From positions 7,109,001-7,173,000 of the forward strand of contig NZ_CP095855.1 of the NCBI RefSeq assembly GCF_023100805.1: a stretch of 64,000 nucleotides of DNA, read 5' to 3'. The notes under the pieces were generated by a model that saw only the letters and a list, made by a program, of their open reading frames with translations, was not told the DNA's origin and ran no database searches. The translations under genes were made by a program, and so were the position numbers. This DNA comes from Chitinophaga filiformis (GTDB taxonomy: Bacteria; Bacteroidota; Bacteroidia; Chitinophagales; Chitinophagaceae). Numbering within the stretch: the stretch's first letter is position 1; every line of letters begins with the position of its first letter. This document shows positions 63,728 through 64,000 of this stretch, one piece after another.

Positions 63728-64000
63728 CCCTGTACCCAGGAAACTTCCATTGATCTGTCCCGCTTTAAATGTTCCCCTCCCCTGCCTCAAACGTCCGGTC
63801 ATATCCGGCAGAGGGTATGATGTTCCAGATCATCGACCCGTTTTTTGCTCCAAATATTATTGCCCGGTGACCGACTTCTGCCATTATGCTTTTTCCCTCT
63901 GAAGGATGGGTTTTTCTGCTTAAAACAATCTTATACAAATACATAGCAATACGAAAAGATATTAATTATCATCGTATTACAAAATATTTATTTTATACAA
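63728..64000. other. Right-edge region without a recognised gene
   Basis: About 270 bases. The last 100 bases are AT-rich and may be a promoter region for a gene beyond the edge. Short open frames overlapping the tRNA are shadows. Confidence 0.4.

Overview
The window looks like chromosomal DNA from a Bacteroidota bacterium of the Chitinophagaceae, most like Chitinophaga. This is inferred from gene content and not from an rRNA gene. The pointers are a SusC/SusD pair with an N-terminal STN domain beside an ECF sigma/FecR pair, TAnnTTTG-type promoters, many Bacteroidota-style lipoproteins and beta-barrels, and several FkbM-type methyltransferases. There is no IS element, prophage, CRISPR array or rRNA operon.

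Layout. 1-7.5 kb: the end of an inositol-monophosphatase-family gene, an AraC/alkyltransferase fusion, an AraC regulator, a small porin, and a copper-handling group on the minus strand (lipoprotein, His-rich HYC_CC_PP-like protein, DUF3347 protein, multicopper oxidase carrying an extra C-terminal barrel-like region), followed by a frameshifted AraC remnant. 7.8-10.3 kb: MBL-fold hydrolase and RtcB. 10.4-26.5 kb: a capsule/exopolysaccharide cluster with Wza-, Wzc-, Wzx- and Wzy-like proteins, an initiating sugar-phosphate transferase, three glycosyltransferases, an acyltransferase and five methyltransferase-fold proteins. Most plus-strand genes overlap or abut, so they are probably translationally coupled. 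26.5-34 kb: a PKD-like lipoprotein, a GH2 exo-glucosaminidase/mannosidase-type enzyme, a lipoprotein, and a Tat-exported Gfo/Idh/MocA oxidoreductase paired with a HEAT-repeat protein. 34.5-44.9 kb: a MauE-like membrane protein, an anchored repeat protein and a small secreted four-Cys protein, converging on a TlpA-SusD-SusC operon that diverges from an ECF sigma factor and FecR anti-sigma factor.

45-61.4 kb: a minus-strand signalling operon (hybrid kinase, CheR, CheB, receiver-kinase, small acidic protein) faces a plus-strand operon (single receiver, membrane HEAT protein, two paralogous processive GT2 synthases, TPR/YaiO-type outer-membrane protein, DUF4838 lipoprotein). The second operon has the parts of a synthase-dependent polysaccharide secretion machine resembling Pga, but without a recognisable deacetylase. 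The first looks like its dedicated sensory control. I consider this the best candidate for an undescribed system. 61.5-64 kb: a GH51 arabinofuranosidase and two identical tandem tRNA-Gly(GCC) genes, each with its own terminator.

Start sites were adjusted where signal peptides or overlaps indicated an internal start. Promoters and hairpins were found by eye. Family names rest on motif recognition without a database search.
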